A stretch of DNA of 35,841 nucleotides, taken from JBPCPM01 sp050999155. GTDB lineage: Bacteria; Actinomycetota; Thermoleophilia; Solirubrobacterales; 70-9. Both the position numbers and the translations under genes were made by a program. Shown here in pieces: positions 25,552 through 33,082 of this stretch. Every line of letters begins with the position of its first letter. Position 1 is the first letter of the stretch. The stretch lies in NCBI GenBank assembly GCA_050999155.1, contig JBPCPM010000165.1:1-35841 (forward strand), in the 5' to 3' direction. The notes below the pieces were generated by a model. The model was given only the letters and a program-made list of their open reading frames with translations, had not been told where the DNA came from and searched no databases.

Positions 25552-27720
25552 GTGCGAAGGTCCGTCCTCCCCTCGGCCGCCGCCCGCAGGCGCGCCACCA
25601 CGGCACTTGTGCGTCCCGGCGCCGCCGGCTGGCTGCTGGCGGGATTGCTCGTCCTCTGCCTCGCTGCCGCGTTTACCTCCGGCGGGATCGGCGTCCCGGA
25701 GGAGAGCCGGCTGCAGGTCGGCGTCGCCGTCGGCGTCCTGCTCGCCGGGGTCGCCCTGGCCGCCGGGGCCCTGCGCACGCCCGTGGTGCCCGGCGTGTGG
25801 GCCGCGGCCGCCCTTATCGCCCTGCTCGGGGTCTGGAGCGCCGCCTGGATCGGCGCCTCGGCGCTGCCCGACGCCACCTGGCTGGCGGCCAACCGGGCGG
25901 TCGCCTACGCCGGGGTGATCGCCATCGCCCTGCTGGTGGGTTCGTCCCTGCCTGACGCCCCGCGCTGGACGGCCCTCGGAATCACCGCCGTGACGGTGCC
26001 CGTCGTGCTCTACGCGCTGGCCGGAAAGCTGATCCCGGGGCTCGGGTTCGACCACGTCCGGGAGTTCGCCCGGCTGCGGGCGCCGATCGGCTACGCCAAC
26101 GGGCTGGGCCTGCTGGTGATCATGGGAACGCCGGGGTGGCTGTGGATCGCGGCCGACCCGGCCCGGCGCGGGGCTGTCCGGCTGACGGGCCTGGCGGCGC
26201 TGACCGTCACCCTCGTGGTCGCGGGCCTGACCCTGAGTCGGGGGGCCGTCCTCGCCCTGCTGGCCGTCGCCGTGGTGATGATCGGCGTGGGAACCGACCG
26301 CCGGGCCCGGGCCGTGGCCTTGGCCCTCGCGCTCGCCGCGGCCACCGGGCCGCTGGCCTTCGCCTTCGCCTCGGCCGACCTGACGGGCGATTTCGTCCCG
26401 CTCGAGCGCCGCACCGGCGACGGGCTGATCCTGCTGGGCCTGCTCACGGTCGCCCTGGCGGTGGTGGTCGTCGTCGGCCGGGTGGTCGCTGGCCGCGCGG
26501 AGGCCGGGGGCGCCGGGGCCGGCCGGGCTGTGGGCTGGCTGGCCGGCCGATCCGCCCCGGTGCGGATCGGCGCGGCCGTCGTGTGCGCGGTCGCCGTGGC
26601 CGCCGCCGTGATCGTCGTCGCGTCGACGGGAGAGAGCACCTCCCAGCAGGAGGCCCCCGAGCAGGTCGTGCGCTCGGCTGGACCCGAGGGCAACCAGCCG
26701 GGACGGCTGATCACCGCCCGGGACTCCAACCGGCTGGATTGGTGGGACGAGGCACTGGGCGGGTTTGCCGACAAGCCGGCCCAGGGCTGGGGCGCCGGCT
26801 CGTTCACCGTGGTCCACCGGCTCTACCGCACCGAGGTCCAGGGCGTGACCGAGGTCCACAGCGTTCCGCTGTCGTTCCTCGTGGAGACGGGCGTGGTCGG
26901 GACGATCCTGGCCCTGGCCGGCCTGGGCCTGCTGCTCGCCGCCGCGGCCATCGTGACCGTGACCTCGCCGCGCCGCGATCGCCCGGCCCGCGTGGTCCTG
27001 GTGGCGATCGGCGCCGCGTGGGCGGTGCACGGCCTGGCCGACTGGGACTGGTCGATTCCCGCCGTGACGCTGCCCGCCCTCATCGCCCTCGGGGTCGCAT
27101 CCGCCCCGGGCCCCGACTACCACGGCAGCCCCGTGGCCGGAAGGTCGCGACTCCGCCGCAGCGTGCTGGCCGGCGGTCTGGCCGCCGGCGCCGTGGTGCT
27201 TGCCGTCTCGGCGGCGCTGCCGGCGCTCGCCGAGGGCGAACGCCGCGACGCGCAGGCCGCAGCCCAGCGAGCCGGCGACGACCCGCAGGGGCTCAGCGAT
27301 GCCGCGGCCCGGGCGTCCGTGGCTGCCCGGCTGAACCCGCTCGCCGTCGAGCCCCTGTTCACGGGGGCGTCGATCGCCGAGCGTCGCGGCGACCGCTTCC
27401 GCCAGCTGGAGCTGCTCGGCGAGGCGGCCCGGATCCAACCCGACAACCCCCGTGTGTGGCTACGGCTGCTCGAGCTGCAACTGGAGCGCAACGATTTTCG
27501 CCTCGTGCAGCGCAGCCTGCGAGAGGTGGCCCGGACCGACCCGGTCCTCGTCGACACGGTGCCGGGGCTGCAGGTCCTCGATGCTCCCCCCTACGCCGCT
27601 CCCGGCGCCGCGGCGCTCGAACTCGGACCGCTGCTGCCGCCCGGTGCCCAGACAGATGTTGGGCCTGACGCCGACGCGGATACGGGGGCGCCTGCCGACG
27701 GCGTGGCGCCCGCACCCTGA
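25552..27720 (+). CDS. O-antigen ligase/polymerase-like membrane protein with TPR-like C-terminus
   Basis: A 722-residue protein with about 12 hydrophobic helices between residues 20 and 560 (for example GWLLAGLLVLCLAAAFTSGG and LTLSRGAVLALLAVAVVMIG). The family block (SNRLDWWDEALGGFADKPAQ ... GWGAGSFTVVHRL, then EVHSVPLSFLVETGVVGTIL) is the Wzy/WaaL O-antigen ligase pattern with its conserved Arg and His. After residue 570 comes a cytoplasmic or extracytoplasmic TPR-like region (LFTGASIAERRGDRFRQLEL, VWLRLLELQLERNDFRLVQR). Such proteins join or polymerise polysaccharide chains on lipid carriers. GTG at 25552 was chosen because TACATT lies 7 nt before it; a TTG at 25543 falls inside that hexamer. 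The GalE-like gene converges 8 bp away and may feed sugar nucleotides into the same glycan. Confidence 0.82.
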   Translation: MRRSVLPSAAARRRATTALVRPGAAGWLLAGLLVLCLAAAFTSGGIGVPEESRLQVGVAVGVLLAGVALAAGALRTPVVPGVWAAAALIALLGVWSAAWIGASALPDATWLAANRAVAYAGVIAIALLVGSSLPDAPRWTALGITAVTVPVVLYALAGKLIPGLGFDHVREFARLRAPIGYANGLGLLVIMGTPGWLWIAADPARRGAVRLTGLAALTVTLVVAGLTLSRGAVLALLAVAVVMIGVGTDRRARAVALALALAAATGPLAFAFASADLTGDFVPLERRTGDGLILLGLLTVALAVVVVVGRVVAGRAEAGGAGAGRAVGWLAGRSAPVRIGAAVVCAVAVAAAVIVVASTGESTSQQEAPEQVVRSAGPEGNQPGRLITARDSNRLDWWDEALGGFADKPAQGWGAGSFTVVHRLYRTEVQGVTEVHSVPLSFLVETGVVGTILALAGLGLLLAAAAIVTVTSPRRDRPARVVLVAIGAAWAVHGLADWDWSIPAVTLPALIALGVASAPGPDYHGSPVAGRSRLRRSVLAGGLAAGAVVLAVSAALPALAEGERRDAQAAAQRAGDDPQGLSDAAARASVAARLNPLAVEPLFTGASIAERRGDRFRQLELLGEAARIQPDNPRVWLRLLELQLERNDFRLVQRSLREVARTDPVLVDTVPGLQVLDAPPYAAPGAAALELGPLLPPGAQTDVGPDADADTGAPADGVAPAP

Positions 27721-27728
27721 ACGTGACG

Positions 27729-28682
27729 TCAGGCGGCCTGCTCGGCCTTCGTCGCGTCGAAGGTCTGGGCGAGCCCCTCGTCGAGAGCGATCCGTGCCTG
27801 CCAGCCCAGGGTGGCCTGGGCGGCTGACGGGTCGATGGCGATCCGCTCGACCTCGCCCTTGCGCGCCGGCGCCATCTGCGCCTCGAAGCGCCCGGGCCCC
27901 CCCAGGCGCCCCATCGCCTCGACCAGGTCCAGGACGGAGCTCTCGCGACCGGTTCCCAGGTTGAAGGCACCGCCGACGTCCGCCGAGCCGGCGGCGATGA
28001 AGCCGGCCACCACGTCGGCGACGTGGATGTAGTCGCGAGTCTGGCGGCCGGTGCCGAAGACCGTCGGCTGTTCGCCGGCCAGCAGCTTGCCGCAGAAGAT
28101 GGCGATGACACCCGCTTCGCCGAGCGGGTCCTGGCGGGGTCCGTAGACGTTGCCCAGCCGTAGCGCCACCGTGGGCACGTCGAACATCCGGCGGTACAGG
28201 TCCAGGTAGCCCTCGGCCGCGAGCTTGGATTGGCCGTACGGGGCGTCGGGGTGGCAGTCGGCACTCTCGTCGAGAGGAAGCCGGCGGTGGGCTCCCTCAC
28301 CGTAGATCGCTCCACCGGTAGACGAGAACACGAAGCGTGGCTGGCCGTGGGCGCGGGCCGCTTCAAGGAGGTTGATCGTCCCGAGCACGTTGACCGCCGC
28401 GTCGACCGGCGGTTCGGCGATCGACTTGCGCACGTCGATCTGGGCGGCCAGGTGGTAGATCACCTCCGGGGTGACCGACTCGACGATCCGGCCGACGGCC
28501 CGGGCGTCGGTGATGTCCTCGACGTGCAGCTCCACCCCGTGGCGGGCGATCGCCGGCTCGAGGTTGCGGTGACGGCCGGTGGAGAGGTTGTCGATCACCG
28601 TGACCTCGTCGCCCCGGTCCAGCAGGGCGTCGACGAGGTTCGAGCCGATGAACCCGGCCCCTCCAGTCACTAGCGCTCTCAC
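27729..28682 (-). CDS. NAD-dependent sugar-nucleotide epimerase (GalE-like)
   Basis: A 317-residue extended short-chain dehydrogenase. The N-terminal Rossmann motif is VTGGAGFIGSNLVDALL (GGAGFIG). The catalytic residues are Ser120 or Ser121 (FVFSSTGGAIYGEG) and the pair Tyr149-Lys153 (APYGQSKLAAEGY). The substrate-binding block RLGNVYGPRQDP is also present. This profile fits UDP-glucose 4-epimerase and related UDP-sugar epimerases or dehydratases; the exact sugar cannot be fixed. The GTG at 28682 has AAAGGG 5 nt upstream. It lies next to the O-antigen-ligase-like gene (convergent), consistent with a cell-surface glycan function. The divergent neighbour is topA, 214 bp away. Confidence 0.85.
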   Translation of the reverse strand: MRALVTGGAGFIGSNLVDALLDRGDEVTVIDNLSTGRHRNLEPAIARHGVELHVEDITDARAVGRIVESVTPEVIYHLAAQIDVRKSIAEPPVDAAVNVLGTINLLEAARAHGQPRFVFSSTGGAIYGEGAHRRLPLDESADCHPDAPYGQSKLAAEGYLDLYRRMFDVPTVALRLGNVYGPRQDPLGEAGVIAIFCGKLLAGEQPTVFGTGRQTRDYIHVADVVAGFIAAGSADVGGAFNLGTGRESSVLDLVEAMGRLGGPGRFEAQMAPARKGEVERIAIDPSAAQATLGWQARIALDEGLAQTFDATKAEQAA

Positions 28683-28841
28683 GGATCCCTTTCGTCGATT
28701 CGCCGTCCGACCGACAGCCTCTGCCGTCCCGTATCGGCCTGCGACAGCGAGACCTCAACCCTCTTCGGCAGCCTACGGCTGGGTCCTGCGGCCGGCCCGC
28801 CGGGGCCGCGGCGCTCACGAAGATCGGCCGCCGAGCCGACA

Positions 28842-28869
28842 TTGAACCCCGCCGGGCTGCTGCTACCCT
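28842..28869 (+). promoter_or_regulatory. Probable promoter of topA
   Basis: TTGAAC (28842-28847), a 16-bp spacer, and TACCCT (28864-28869) form a good housekeeping promoter. Initiation near 28876 would give a leader of about 20 nt before the ATG at 28897. Confidence 0.6.
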
Positions 28870-28896
28870 CGCCCACCCCGAGACCGGAATCTGCCT

Positions 28897-31197
28897 ATGC
28901 GACTGATCGTCACCGAGAAGAACAACAGCGCCAAGAAGATCGCCCAGATCCTCTCCGGCGGCACCGTCACCGAAGACAAGAGCTTCCGGACCCCCTACTA
29001 CTCGTGGACCGACAGCGACGGTGACCATACGACGATCGGCCTCAAGGGCCACGTGCTCAACCCGGCCTTTCCCGAGGGGCTGGAGAACTGGCAGAAGACC
29101 GATCCGCGCGAGCTGATCGACGCGACGCTGACCAAGGAGGCGACGGACAAGAACATCGTCCGCGCCGTGCGCAAGGTGGCCAAGGACGCCGACCGCCTGG
29201 TCATCGCGACCGCCTTCGACCGCGAGGGCGAGCTGATCGGCCCCGAGGTACTCGAGGAGATCCTCGACGTCAACCCGGTCCTCGGCGGCGAGGGCGGCGC
29301 CGACCTCGAGGGCCACCGCCCGCCGATCGCCCGCGCCCGCTACTCCGCGCTGACCGCCGAGGAGATCACCCGGGCCTTCGACAACCTCGACACGCTGTCG
29401 TTCGACCTCGCCCACGCCGGCGCCGCCCGCCAGGACATCGACCTGATCTGGGGTGCGACGCTGACCCGCGCGGTCTCGCTGGCCACCCGGCGCTTTGGCT
29501 CGAACTTCCTGTCGGTCGGCCGGGTCCAGAGCCCGACGCTGGGGCTGATCGTCGACCGTGAGCTCGAGCGCCGCGCCCACGTGGCCGAGCCGTTCTGGGA
29601 GCTGTTCGCCCGCTTCGAGCACCCGGACGGGTCCTTCCAGGCCCACCACGCGACCGACAAGTTCTGGAAGCACGAGGAGGCCACGGCGGCGCTGGAGGCC
29701 ACGGCGGCGCCCGCCACCGTCAGCAAGCTGGCCTCGCGGCGCAACACCCGCAAGCCGCCGGCGCCGTTCAACACGACCTCGTTCACCACCGAGGCCTCCA
29801 GCCGCCTGGGGATCACTCCCGCCGCCGCCATGCGCGTCGCCGAGGACCTCTACATGGACGGCTTCATCTCCTACCCGCGAACCGACAACACGGTCTACCC
29901 GCCCTCGCTGAACACGCGCGAGCTCGTCTCCGCGCTGGTCAAGGTCCCCGACTTCTCGGCCTCCAAGGGCCTGCTCGACGGTCCGCTCAACGCGACCCGG
30001 GGCAAGAAGGAGACGACCGACCACCCGCCGATCTACCCGACGCAGGCCGTCTTCCCCGACAAGCTCGAGGGTCCGCGCCGCCGCGTCTACGAGCTCGTCG
30101 CGCGCCGCTTCCTCGCCACGTTCTCGGGTCCTATGGTCTCGGAGTCCACGCGGGCCGACATCGAGGCGGGGAGCGAGATCTACTTCGTGCGCGGTTCGGT
30201 CGTCGTCGACCCCGGGTTCACCGCCGTCTACGAGTACGCCCGCTCCAAGAACGACGAGATCCCCCGTCTCGAAGAGGGCCAACAGCTGGCCTTCGACGGC
30301 GATCCGTGGATCGAGGACAAGGAGACCCAGCCGCCCTCGCGCCTGAGCCAGGGCAAGCTGATCGAGATGATGGAGGAGCGCAACCTCGGCACGAAAGCCA
30401 CCCGCGCCGACATCATCCAGAAGCTCTACTACCGAGGCTACGTGTATTCCAACCCGCCCGAGCCCTCGGAGACGGGGATCGCGATGTTCGAGGCCTTCCA
30501 GCGGTACACGCCCGCGATGGCCACCCCCGAGATGACCGCGGAGCTCGAGGCCGACATGGACCGCATCGCCTCCGGCGAGGTCAGCCGCCACGACGTGCTC
30601 TCGGCCTCGCGCGAGATGCTGCACAAGACCTACGGCGGCATCGACGAGCACCGCGAGGATCTCGCCAAGGAGATCTGGAAGGGCATGGATCTCGACCGGA
30701 TCCTCGGCCCGTGCATCGTCTGTGAGCAAAAGGGCCGCAAGCAGGACGACGGCTCGGTGAACATGCTGCGGATCATCCGGGCCAAGAAGTCCGGCAAGCG
30801 GTTCGTGGGCTGTCAGGGCTGGGCTCCCGACGACCCGGACGCGTGCGACCAGACCTTCCCGCTGCCCCAGCGCGGCGACGTGTTCCGGCTCGAGGAGCGG
30901 TGCTCGATCTGCGAGCAGCATCCGCGCTTGAAGGTGATGCCGTTCCGCGGGCGCCCCTGGAACCTGTGCCTCAACGACGACTGTCCCTCGATGGTCGAGA
31001 TGCGGGCAAAGCGCGCCGAGCGCCTGGCCGCCCGCGAGGCGGCCGACAAGGCCAAGAAGGCCGCGACCAAGGCCAAGAAGGCCGCCAAGGCGGCGGACGA
31101 CGGCATCGACTCGTCGCCAAAGAAGACGATCAAGGCCTCGCGCGGCAAGAAGGCCGCGAAGAAGCCGGCCAAGACCGCCGGCTCGCGCTCGAGCTGA
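28897..31197 (+). CDS. topA: DNA topoisomerase I of archaeal type with lysine-rich tail
   Basis: A 766-residue type IA topoisomerase that relaxes negative supercoils. The N-terminus LIVTEKNNSAKKIAQILSGG and the active-site block ISYPRTDNTVYPPSL (nucleophile Tyr326) are of the archaeal form; typical bacterial TopA has VESPxKA... and TYMRTDS. Other family blocks are VGRVQSPTLGLIVDRE and PAPFNTTSFTTEASSRLGIT. The TOPRIM motif reads ATAFDREGE, so the first acid (D111 in E. coli) is Ala106, while Asp108 and Glu110 remain. Two C4 zinc-binding segments follow (CIVC...CDQTF; CSIC...CLNDDC). The final 60 residues are a Lys/Ala-rich tail (AKKAATKAKKAAKAADDG), as in actinobacterial TopA, probably for DNA contact. 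No strong ribosome-binding site precedes the ATG. It heads the topA-tmk-holB cluster. Confidence 0.93.
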   Translation: MRLIVTEKNNSAKKIAQILSGGTVTEDKSFRTPYYSWTDSDGDHTTIGLKGHVLNPAFPEGLENWQKTDPRELIDATLTKEATDKNIVRAVRKVAKDADRLVIATAFDREGELIGPEVLEEILDVNPVLGGEGGADLEGHRPPIARARYSALTAEEITRAFDNLDTLSFDLAHAGAARQDIDLIWGATLTRAVSLATRRFGSNFLSVGRVQSPTLGLIVDRELERRAHVAEPFWELFARFEHPDGSFQAHHATDKFWKHEEATAALEATAAPATVSKLASRRNTRKPPAPFNTTSFTTEASSRLGITPAAAMRVAEDLYMDGFISYPRTDNTVYPPSLNTRELVSALVKVPDFSASKGLLDGPLNATRGKKETTDHPPIYPTQAVFPDKLEGPRRRVYELVARRFLATFSGPMVSESTRADIEAGSEIYFVRGSVVVDPGFTAVYEYARSKNDEIPRLEEGQQLAFDGDPWIEDKETQPPSRLSQGKLIEMMEERNLGTKATRADIIQKLYYRGYVYSNPPEPSETGIAMFEAFQRYTPAMATPEMTAELEADMDRIASGEVSRHDVLSASREMLHKTYGGIDEHREDLAKEIWKGMDLDRILGPCIVCEQKGRKQDDGSVNMLRIIRAKKSGKRFVGCQGWAPDDPDACDQTFPLPQRGDVFRLEERCSICEQHPRLKVMPFRGRPWNLCLNDDCPSMVEMRAKRAERLAAREAADKAKKAATKAKKAAKAADDGIDSSPKKTIKASRGKKAAKKPAKTAGSRSS

Positions 31198-31269
31198 CCC
31201 ACCGGTCGGGCTGCCTGGCCGGCGCAGCAACCCGCCGGCGTCACGTCGGCGGCCGGAGTGCCGAGCGCA

Positions 31270-31275
31270 TACGCT
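31270..31275 (+). promoter_or_regulatory. Putative internal -10 element for tmk-holB
   Basis: TACGCT, 8 nt before the ATG at 31284. It would allow tmk-holB to be transcribed separately from topA as a leaderless mRNA. Confidence 0.4.
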
Positions 31276-31283
31276 GGCGGGAG

Positions 31284-31886
31284 ATGTTCGTCACCTTCGA
31301 GGGGATCGATCGCTCGGGCAAGAGCACCCAGGCCGCCCTGCTCGCCAAGCGCCTGGGCGACCGCGCGCTGCTGGTCCGCGAACCCGGGTCCACGCCGGTC
31401 GGCGAACGGGTGCGCGAGGTGCTCATCGACCCGGCCGTGGCGGTCGACCCGACGGCCGAGCTGCTGTTGTTCTGCGCCGCCCGGGCCCAGCTGGTGGCCG
31501 AGCGGATCCGCCCTGCGCTGGAGGAGGGGCTCACCGTGATCTGCGACCGCTTCACCGACTCCTCGGTCGCCTACCAGGGCGCCGGCCGAGGGCTGGGCGC
31601 CGAGCGCGTCCAGCGTCTGTGCGACGAGGCGACCGGCGGCCTGCAGCCCGGGCTGACGATCCTCGTCGACGTCGACCCGGAGATCGCCGCGACCCGCGCG
31701 GGATCCGGCCCGGACCGCTTCGAAGGCGAGGGCGCGGCCCTGCAGGAGCGCGTCGCCGCTGCCTACCGGCAGCTCGCCGCCACCCACCCCGCCCGGATCG
31801 TCGCCGTCGACGGGACGGCCACGACCGACCAGGTGGCCGCGTCGGTGGCGGCGATCATCGATCAGCGCGCCGGGGGACCGGCGTGA
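31284..31886 (+). CDS. tmk: Thymidylate kinase
   Basis: A 200-residue dTMP kinase that converts dTMP to dTDP for DNA synthesis. The P-loop is FEGIDRSGKST (residues 5-15), with Arg at the position seen in the eukaryote-like (type I) enzymes; many bacterial type II enzymes have EGAEGAGKTT instead. Next are VREPGSTPVGERVRE, the dTMP-binding DRFTDSSVAYQGAGRGLG (DRF at 88-90), and LVDVDPEIAATRAG. The LID region (GSGPDRFEGEGAALQERV) completes the family pattern. The ATG at 31284 fits, with TACGCT 8 nt upstream; GGGAG is too close to serve as an ordinary ribosome-binding site. Its stop overlaps the holB start by 4 bp (GTGA). Confidence 0.95.
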   Translation: MFVTFEGIDRSGKSTQAALLAKRLGDRALLVREPGSTPVGERVREVLIDPAVAVDPTAELLLFCAARAQLVAERIRPALEEGLTVICDRFTDSSVAYQGAGRGLGAERVQRLCDEATGGLQPGLTILVDVDPEIAATRAGSGPDRFEGEGAALQERVAAAYRQLAATHPARIVAVDGTATTDQVAASVAAIIDQRAGGPA

Positions 31887-33037
31887 GCGACGCCGAGCAG
31901 CGCTTGGCCGCCACGCTCGGCCCGCAGCCTGCCGCGCTCGCGGCCCTCGTGGGCGCGCTGCGCAGCGGTCCGGTGGCCGCCTACCTGCTGGAGGGCCCGG
32001 CGGGCACCGGCAAGGCCGCGGCCGCCCGCGCGTTCGCCGCCGAGCTGCTGGCCGCCGAGGCCCCCGACCCTGACGACACGCGTCGCCGCGCGCTGGTCGT
32101 CCCCTCGCCGCACCCCGACCTCGTATGGCTCGAGCCCCCAGGCACCCAGCACCTCGTCGAGACCGTCCGCGAGCAGATCATCCGCCAGGCCGCCTTCCGG
32201 CCGTTCGAGGGCGCCCGCCGGGTCTTCGTCGTCGATGAGGCCCACGCCCTGCGCGAGGAGTCCCAGAACGCGCTGCTCAAGACGCTCGAGGAGCCACCGG
32301 CCTTTGCCCACTTCCTGCTCGTCAGCTCCGAGCCCGAGGCGCTGCTGGAGACCGTGGTCTCGCGCTGCGCCCACGCCCGCTTCGCACCGCTGTCGGTCGC
32401 GGCGATCGATGAGCAGCTCGCTGACCTCGGCGTCGACGGCGCCGAGCGCCAGGCCGCGGCACGGCTGGCCGGAGGGGATCTGCGGCGCGCCCGCTTCCTA
32501 CTGACGGCCGAGGGCCGAGGGCTCCGGGCGTCGATCGAGCAGATCGGAACCGCACTTTCCACGGGCAATGCTGCGTCGGCGCCCTGGGGGCAGATCGTCA
32601 GCGAGGCAGCCGCGGTCGGGCGCCAGGCGGCCGACGAGGCCCAGCAGCGGCTGCAGGTCGAGCTCGGCGACCTCCCGTCGCGCAGCCGGGAGTCGCGGCG
32701 GCTCGAGCGCGAGGCGCAGGAGCTGGCCAAGCGGGCCGAACGCCGGCGGCGCACGGACACGCTCGGCCTGGCCCTGGCGTTGCTGGCCCGGTGGGTCCGC
32801 GACCTCGGGGTGTGCGCGGCCGGGGCCGAGATCCATGCGTTCAACGTCGACCGGCTCGAGGCCCTCGGCGCCGCGGCGGCGGGCCTCGACCCCGGCGCCG
32901 CCCGCGATGGTGCCCTGATGGTCGCGGAAACCCGGCGCCGGCTGGACCTCAACGTCAACGAGGAGCTGGCGCTCGAAGCACTGATGTTCCGCCTCGAACC
33001 GGTGCTGTCTGCCCGCACCCGCGTGCCGGCCCCCTGA
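31883..33037 (+). CDS. holB: DNA polymerase III delta' subunit
   Basis: A 384-residue clamp-loader subunit. It is an AAA+ protein with a P-loop-like GPAGTGKA (38-45), where the final Ser/Thr is Ala. It has a DEAH box (VFVVDEAHALREESQNALL, Asp118-His121), the partner block LLKTLEEPPAFAHFLLVSSE, and a TVVSRC sensor motif at 158-162. The Cys4 zinc module usual in delta' between the P-loop and DEAH box is not present; the segment PDPDDTRRRALVVPSPHPDL has no cysteines. A degenerate P-loop is normal for delta', which does not hydrolyse ATP. The GTG at 31883 overlaps the tmk stop, so the genes are translationally coupled. The histidine kinase follows 45 bp downstream. Confidence 0.9.
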   Translation: MSDAEQRLAATLGPQPAALAALVGALRSGPVAAYLLEGPAGTGKAAAARAFAAELLAAEAPDPDDTRRRALVVPSPHPDLVWLEPPGTQHLVETVREQIIRQAAFRPFEGARRVFVVDEAHALREESQNALLKTLEEPPAFAHFLLVSSEPEALLETVVSRCAHARFAPLSVAAIDEQLADLGVDGAERQAAARLAGGDLRRARFLLTAEGRGLRASIEQIGTALSTGNAASAPWGQIVSEAAAVGRQAADEAQQRLQVELGDLPSRSRESRRLEREAQELAKRAERRRRTDTLGLALALLARWVRDLGVCAAGAEIHAFNVDRLEALGAAAAGLDPGAARDGALMVAETRRRLDLNVNEELALEALMFRLEPVLSARTRVPAP

Positions 33038-33082
33038 GCGGGCCCGACGGGCACGCGGAAGCGATTGGGCAGAATGAGCGGT

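Noticed and set aside
28683..28841. Short minus-strand frame between galE-like gene and topA
   Set aside because: Pro/Gly/Arg-rich without any domain, and the region is better explained as divergent promoters.
28363..31230. 955-codon minus-strand open frame opposite topA
   Set aside because: No motif, and topA on the plus strand is unambiguous. Length alone is not evidence at this GC content.
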